Shown here in pieces: positions 58,901 to 64,000 of a stretch of 64,000 nt of DNA. How positions within the stretch are numbered: position 1 is the stretch's first letter; the number at the start of each line of letters is the position of its first letter. This DNA comes from Brachypodium distachyon (taxonomy: Eukaryota; Streptophyta; Magnoliopsida; Poales; Poaceae), in the NCBI RefSeq assembly GCF_000005505.3, contig NC_016131.3, positions 1,302,001 to 1,366,000 of the forward strand. The letters are read 5' to 3'. Made by a program: the position numbers and the translations under genes. A model generated the notes under the pieces. The model had not been told where the DNA came from. It saw nothing but the letters and a program-made list of their open reading frames with translations, and did no database searches.

Positions 58901-61900
58901 ATCCCATGTTTGACCTTTTGGTAGGTGAACAAGGTCTGGTCGAGGAAGCCCAAAAGCTTTTGGAGGAAGTAGAAACTCTAAAAAAGGTAGCTCTTGCCAT
59001 GATTACCTGAACTTTATCATGCCCGTCTTTTCATCAGTCAATTGTAGTAGGTTAGTTTATTTTCTGCACCATCTTTGCAGACATATGATAGAGATAACTT
59101 TTTGGCATTTTATGTCACTGGTACTTCTTTTTCTCTGGTTGTATGAACCATGACTAATGTCACGTTTGGTTGACTTTATTACCAGCTGGCGGCACGTCAG
59201 GAGCCAGCCTCTGATCCTTCTAAATACACTGTTGCTGATGTTCGAATTGTGAGTACTGACACTACTAAGGGACATTTTTTATTTCTTATCTGTGTTATCA
59301 CATTAATTTACACATCACTAGCACCGGGTTTTAGTGCTAATGGCGTTTGACAATTGTTTAGTTTGTAGCACTAGCACAATGCCCGTGCTTTGCTACGTAC
59401 CTCATGCTTAAAAATTATTTTACTACCATCTATTGTGTCTGATCAAATAATCCCATGTACGTTTCATCTCAATGGTTTGTGTGGAATCAATGTGTGGCAC
59501 GGTCTGAAGGTAAAGGACCGCCGCCGCCAATTGAGATCTTTATAGGAGTAAGATATGCTAGTATTTGGTACAGGCCACACAAATGCATTCAAGATTAGAG
59601 TCTTCCTTGATTCCTAGCATTGTGCAGATCCTGTTTTACTATCCAATTAGCATATTTCACCAAGTCTTGCATGCGCTTTTTTTGTCCTACCTTGGTATTT
59701 AATGTGAATATGTGATTATACTCTGTTATCCGGGATACTGATTAAACACATGCATTTCCCAGCCATGGGTATTAGAAAAAAGCTTGTAATTTGCACAGGT
59801 TTAAATAGCTGATAATTCTGATCATATGTTGCTATAATCCCCTTGTCTTTAGACTCCTTCAAGTGACAGATCGACCTCTGTGTATTAGGAAATTTATACT
59901 AAATAAAGTAGTATGCTGTCATTTATAGGTGTTTCTCCACAAGTGATTTTATATGCACTTCTATAACTATATTGTTAGAATAAATGATATATTTACGATA
60001 TTGGACTACATCCGTTACAAGTTTTGGTGTCACTGCTTTCCTGTATTATCTCCAATATCATCTCAGACTGCTACACTGTGGAGAAACCATGTTCATACTT
60101 CATAGTTAGATTTTTTTGCCCCAATGCTACTCAGTTATTCAATGAGTGCTATGTCTGCATGTTATCTTTTAGTTTATTAGTTTCTTCTGTGCTTTAATTG
60201 ATATAGTAGGTGCATTGTGCTGATGTCCATTCTTGATATTCTTGAATGTTGTGAATTAGGAATTGCATCATATGTAATGCGCCCTAAGCATTCGATTGCC
60301 GCTATTTTTAGGGTTATCTACATCTCCATGCAGAAAATTTCTATTATTTATATTAGCATTTCAGAACTTGCCAACTAATGCTCATACATGCTAGCATTGC
60401 TAATTATTATTTCCTGTCCACTTTATAGACTGATCAGAAGTTACGCCTCTGTGACATATGTGGAGCATTTCTCAGTGTCTACGACAAGTAATACTTTTAG
60501 CTCCCACTCTCAATATGTTATTTCTAGTTGCACCTTTAAGATGAAAATATATCTCAGCCCATATTGTATACAGTGATCGGCGCCTTGCTGACCATTTTGG
60601 AGGGAAGCTACACTTGGGATATATGCTAATCCGTGAGAAACTGAAAGAACTCCAGGTACATTCTTGCATGCCCAAAAGTACAGTTATGATTTTTGGGGGG
60701 CTCTTGAACTAAGTTTAGAATTTCAGATATTGTACACCTGAAAGGCATGAACATGTTAAAATCAATAAATCCACACAATTTTGTTAAGACTTGCATTCTG
60801 TTTCTCAGATTAGTTTATGGCTCTTTTTGGTTGTTTCTCCCAAGTTTGTTGAGGTGCAAATTTTGAACATCTTTATCAGGTGCTGAATGTAATGTTCCAT
60901 TTTCTGCTTTAAAGAGTTACTCTGTTTTGGGCCTTTTGGCATCTGTGAGTTTTCTTATCTCAAGGAAGAGCCTCCAGGTTCCTGCCTTCTCTATTTGTTA
61001 TTTTATCTCACATTGGAGGGCGCCATGGTTGTTACGATAGTCATTACAGGAATTAGTCAATGTTGCATAAGTGGAATCTCATGTGACAATCATCCTTCTT
61101 CCCATGGCAACAACAGCTGCCACTATATGTTGACAAACGTAAGCATAGGAGTGAGCAGAGCATGGTATGGAGAATCATGTTTACTTAATTGTGTCAACTT
61201 TCTCATTTATACTCAGCTTAGTATTATGTTGATCAGAAGCTGGAGGTTGCTTTCTGCTTGGTGATCCATTTTTTGTAGAGCTGGTGATAAATAGTACCGG
61301 TTAAGTTACTCTGAAAGCACCCCCTTTTGCCATCTTTTGCTGTAAGTTACAACTTATTCAAATGCTCTCTGCTCCATAAGTATGTAAGTTGTCACTGGAC
61401 GCTGTAAGTTACAACTTATTCAAATGCTGTCTGCTCCATAAGTATGTAAGTTGTGACTGGACTAATCTCAACTGTAATGTATCTCTTGCCTTTCATTTAG
61501 ACGCTTTCCTTTATTATTTGTCGTCATGCAAGTCAAGATATATCTCCATTTGGTAAGTATATCTATATTCTGAAAAAATGTCATTAATAAACAATGCCAT
61601 ATTGCCTTCTAGGAGGAGAGGAACAAAAGAAGGACAGAGAAACCTGAAGATGACAGACGGTATGGTCTTCCCCATCTGTTTTATTTTAGTCTAGTACTCC
61701 CTCCAATCCTAAATTCTTGTTGTGGTTTTAGTTCAAATTGATCGGAGGGAGTAGTAAACGATATAATCTCAAATGGCATCTTTGCATTTCTAGATCGAGA
61801 GAACAGAGCAAGGACCGCAACGGGAGGGTTTCAAGGGATAGAGATGCAGAGAGAAAGGACAGAGTTGAACCTCGAGAAAGCAGAAGAGACTATGATAGGG

Positions 61901-62188
61901 ATCATGATAGACGTCATGATAGGGATCGTCGCCATGACCGTGACCGTGACCGGGATAGAGAGTATGACCGTTCCCGTGGTCATGATTCAAGGAGAAGGGA
62001 TCGTTCTCGATCCAGAGAGCGCAGCAGGTATTGCTCTGTAGTTTTGCATATAATTTCTCTTATTCAATTGCCGTAGCATGCTTGTAGATGTGTTTCTGCA
62101 GAACTTAATACATTTGACCATGCTTCTGGCTTATCATTGGCCAATCCTGACAGTTGTTTTCATTTTCAGGCGCCAGGATAGATACTAA
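55929..62188 (+). CDS. LUC7-like U1 snRNP-associated splicing factor
   Basis: LUC7 proteins join the U1 snRNP and influence 5' splice-site choice. Thirteen exons keep frame: 55929-56075, 56349-56401, 56516-56684, 56768-56831, 57870-57949, 58082-58235, 58925-58986, 59186-59248, 60429-60487, 60574-60655, 61613-61659, 61794-62027 and 62170-62188. The product has 410 residues. The first zinc finger lies in DRDVCRLFLAGLCPHDLF ... GPCPKVHS. The middle is a coiled coil (ELEDMIDRLIVECERKIQRA, EIKEKMKEAD). The second zinc finger is CDICGAF ... DHFGGKLHLGY. The tail is rich in RD and RS pairs (DRDRDRDREYDRSRGHD, RDRSRSRERSR). The start is the first ATG, and MDAMRKQLDVLMG matches the family N-terminus. 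Introns carry several Stowaway MITEs. Confidence 0.95.
58304..58356. mobile_element. Short Stowaway-type MITE in LUC7-like intron 6
   Basis: A 53-bp element reads CTACACCCGGTCCTAAATAT ... TTTTGGGACGGAGGGAG and is flanked by TA. The inverted ends pair imperfectly, so it is a decayed copy. Confidence 0.7.
58727..58819. mobile_element. Stowaway-type MITE in LUC7-like intron 6
   Basis: A 93-bp near-perfect palindrome starts CTCCCTCTGATCCATAATAA, ends TATTATGGATCGGAGGGGG, and has TA on both sides. It could fold into a strong hairpin within the intron. Confidence 0.83.
59371..59400 (-). mobile_element. Possible Helitron 3' terminus in LUC7-like intron 8
   Basis: On the minus strand the sequence GTAGCAAAGCACGGGCATTG is followed by TGCTAG|T, like the 3' ends of a common grass Helitron family (GC-rich hairpin then CTAG before T). 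The element would extend to the right inside the 1180-bp intron, but I could not find a matching TCTCTAC-type 5' end. It is therefore at most a fragment. Confidence 0.4.
61339..61462 (+). repeat. 62-bp tandem duplication in LUC7-like intron 10
   Basis: Two adjacent 62-bp units begin GCTGTAAGTTACAACTTATT, at 61339 and 61401. They differ at only about two positions (CTCT/CTGT and GTCAC/GTGAC). The duplication is intronic. Confidence 0.9.
61697..61751. mobile_element. Deleted Stowaway-type MITE in LUC7-like intron 11
   Basis: A 55-bp element starts CTCCCTCCAATCCTAAATTC, ends GATCGGAGGGAG, and is flanked by TA. Its left half matches the element at 5470, while most of the right arm is deleted. 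Confidence 0.75.
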
Positions 62189-62853
62189 ATTTGTTGATCG
62201 TTTGATCCGTGGCTGGCTGATTCTGGGGTACACTGAGCTTGTTGATCCGTGGCTTGGCTAAATGATAGTTATGGTGCTTTGAGATATGATTAGGTTGTGC
62301 TTTGTACTGGAGAAAGAGAGTTATATTGTCTTCGTTGCTGGATTTATGCAGGCAAAACCTTGTGCTTTCTGCATCCTTTTGTCTCTGACCTAGTGCGATG
62401 CACAAAAACATACTGTTTTATATGTATCTATGATGTACCGGAACCAATTCTGTGTTAATCGTACTACTCCGTATTTAGCGGAAATGAAGCCTGGCCTGCT
62501 TATGAAATTTTGATTATCTTTGTGATGGTATCGAGCTTTTCTTTCTGGCTTGTCAAATCTCAATAGATGCATGGCTGAAGCATTTTGCCATTGACCATGA
62601 TACACTCGTACACTGATGCCATAACTAGCACAAGACGTGCATAAACTTGATGTCTGGTATGAAAAACGAACATGGATTTCTGGAAACAGATTAAAGGACA
62701 CCATTTCCTCCCAACAATGGCTAGAGAAGGCAGATATTCACCACCCAGGGCAGTAGCATTCTTGCAAGATGATATATATAAACACGAACCAAAAAAAACT
62801 TGGAGCTTTCAAGTCCAGTTCAGATGAAACCAATCTTCTTACATGCCCTGTTC
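62189..62853. other. Convergent 3' region of LUC7-like and S6 genes
   Basis: The two genes converge across 665 bp of AT-rich DNA that should contain both 3' UTRs. No gene, RNA or complete repeat is seen. A CTACTCCGTATTTAG word near 62464 is at most a MITE scar. Confidence 0.5.
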
Positions 62854-64000
62854 TTAGTAAACTCTCCTCTTCCGGACTTTGAAGCTGGTGGAGCGGATGA
62901 CATCATCATCGGCATTGAGCTTCATCTGCAGGGCATCCACGGACTCGGGCTTTGTGAAGTAGGTCCAGAGGAGGTAGATGCCGTCATAGTAGGTGAATGG
63001 CAGCCCGGTCCTGCTGTTCCTCTTCCTGATGCTGTAGGCGAGCGGGATGACCCCCCGGTTGAAGACCTCCACATACATGGCACCTCCGGAAACCAGCAGC
63101 TGCAACACACAGAGGAGCACTATCAGTTAAGCAGAATGGCCAAATGACAACAGATTCTATACAATGGTACTGCACAGGTTCGTGCTACGCCGTTCCTAAA
63201 TTCCACTGGACCTGAACCCCCATGATCCTGAATCAGTTAAGGTGTGATGAATCGAGTACGAGATTAGACAGGATCATCAGGTAATCGTTGTTGAGTCGTT
63301 ACTAAAGCTGGAGATCCAGCTCTGCACAGGCAAGTGTATATATAACCTAGTGCTACATCTCAGCACCCAGATTGAAAGATTAGAAGGCTATAATTGTGCA
63401 TTGTGCCAGACAGCAATGTGTGTTACCACACCATTATCAGCCAATGCTTTCCGGGGTTTTTGTGTGATGCTATTATTCCACCAGTCTTTCCTATACCAAA
63501 CTGATGCAACATCTAACTCATAGGCAGCAAAGCAACATTGATGAACCATAGTGTTACCGTCCTACCCAGTTCATCTTATAAACGGGCAAAGATACATACT
63601 ACTCGTACGCATTTACTTTGGCTACTTAGAACTACTACATTGCAAAGGAAAAACAGAGAGGCGATTCGATCGTGGCAAAGCTAGCCATGGAATGGGAAGA
63701 TGGTAATCTGCTAAGAGGAGCGAGGCAGGTAATGCAAGGCTAGGTCAGGTTTTGGATTACCTCCTCGTAGCGCTGGATGAGGGCGAGGCGCTCCTCCTCG
63801 GACATGTCGGGGCGGAGCACGACCATGGTCTCGTACTGGCGCAGCCCGGGCGGGCAGGGCGGCATCTCACGCTCCTCCAGGGCCAGCGCCGCCTCCGACG
63901 CCGACATACCCAGCCCCCCGCCGCCGCCGAAGCCTTCCTCGTCCCCGACCTCCTCCTCGTCACGGGTGCGCGACGCCGCCGCCGCGCCGCCGTAGAAGCT
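62854..64000 (-). CDS. Plastid-type ribosomal protein S6 (bS6), 5' end outside the window
   Basis: bS6 binds S18 and 16S rRNA in the small subunit of bacterial-type ribosomes; this nuclear gene should serve chloroplasts. Two exons are visible: 63761 to the window edge, and 62854-63099, with GT-AG borders. Exon 1 encodes a low-complexity linker (DEEGFGGGGGLGMSASEA), then PPCPPGLRQYETMVVLRPDM and SEEERLALIQRYEE. Exon 2 continues LLVSGGAMYVEVFNRGVIPL, AYSIRKRNSRTG, YLLWTYFTKPES and DDDVIRSTSFKVRKRRVY. The start codon and transit peptide lie beyond position 64000. Plastid rather than mitochondrial location is inferred from similarity to plastid S6 sequences I remember. Confidence 0.9.

Overview
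The window looks like nuclear DNA of a pooid grass, perhaps Brachypodium or a relative. The reasons are intron-rich genes with plant splice signals, GC-rich first exons, many Stowaway-type MITEs with CTCCCTCCG termini, and grass-like protein sequences. Species is an inference. The sequence is gene-dense for a grass, with accessory material concentrated between about 9 and 30 kb.

Layout. (1) 1-2.1 kb: GC-rich repeat-like DNA, then the upstream region of a Pti1-like kinase gene (3297-8607, +), which has an antisense tRNA-Cys in its first coding intron. (2) 9.4-30 kb: an accessory block with a truncated LINE, a broken copy of a poly(ADP-ribose) glycohydrolase (PARG) gene carrying a gene-fragment-bearing Mutator-like element, a relic of the 3' end of a FAR1-related gene, an LTR-retrotransposon piece, an inverted relic of the Pti1 gene, a head-to-head inverted duplication of a SUVH-type histone methyltransferase gene, and a probable Helitron with MYB and helicase fragments. 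(3) 28-34.6 kb: an intact PPR gene (-) and an intact nine-exon PARG gene (+), head to head across 242 bp. (4) 34.6-43.5 kb: PARG 3' flank, a truncated LRR receptor-kinase fragment, a third PARG last exon, then the intact FAR1-related gene (-). (5) 44.5-50.8 kb: a CASTOR-type nuclear ion channel gene (-). (6) 53.2-62.2 kb: DCC1 (+) and a LUC7-like U1 snRNP gene (+). (7) 62.8-64 kb: a plastid-type ribosomal protein S6 gene (-), cut by the window edge.

The most striking signals. CASTOR has two adjacent 99-bp, phase-0 exons that encode alternative versions of the same protein segment. They are separated by only 50 bp, the classic arrangement for mutually exclusive splicing. The SUVH duplication forms a multi-kilobase inverted repeat with internal tandem repeats of about 150 bp. 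The PARG-3'/FRS-3' block is present three times, plus one intron fragment. One breakpoint lies within a few bases of the exon 1/intron 1 junction, and the copies show graded decay.

The intact genes are housekeeping or signalling genes (DNA-damage signalling, organelle RNA processing, cohesion, splicing, symbiosis ion channel, plastid translation). They do not form a single pathway. Exon coordinates were derived by reading splice sites and checking that each exon length preserves frame; no alignment or transcript data were available.
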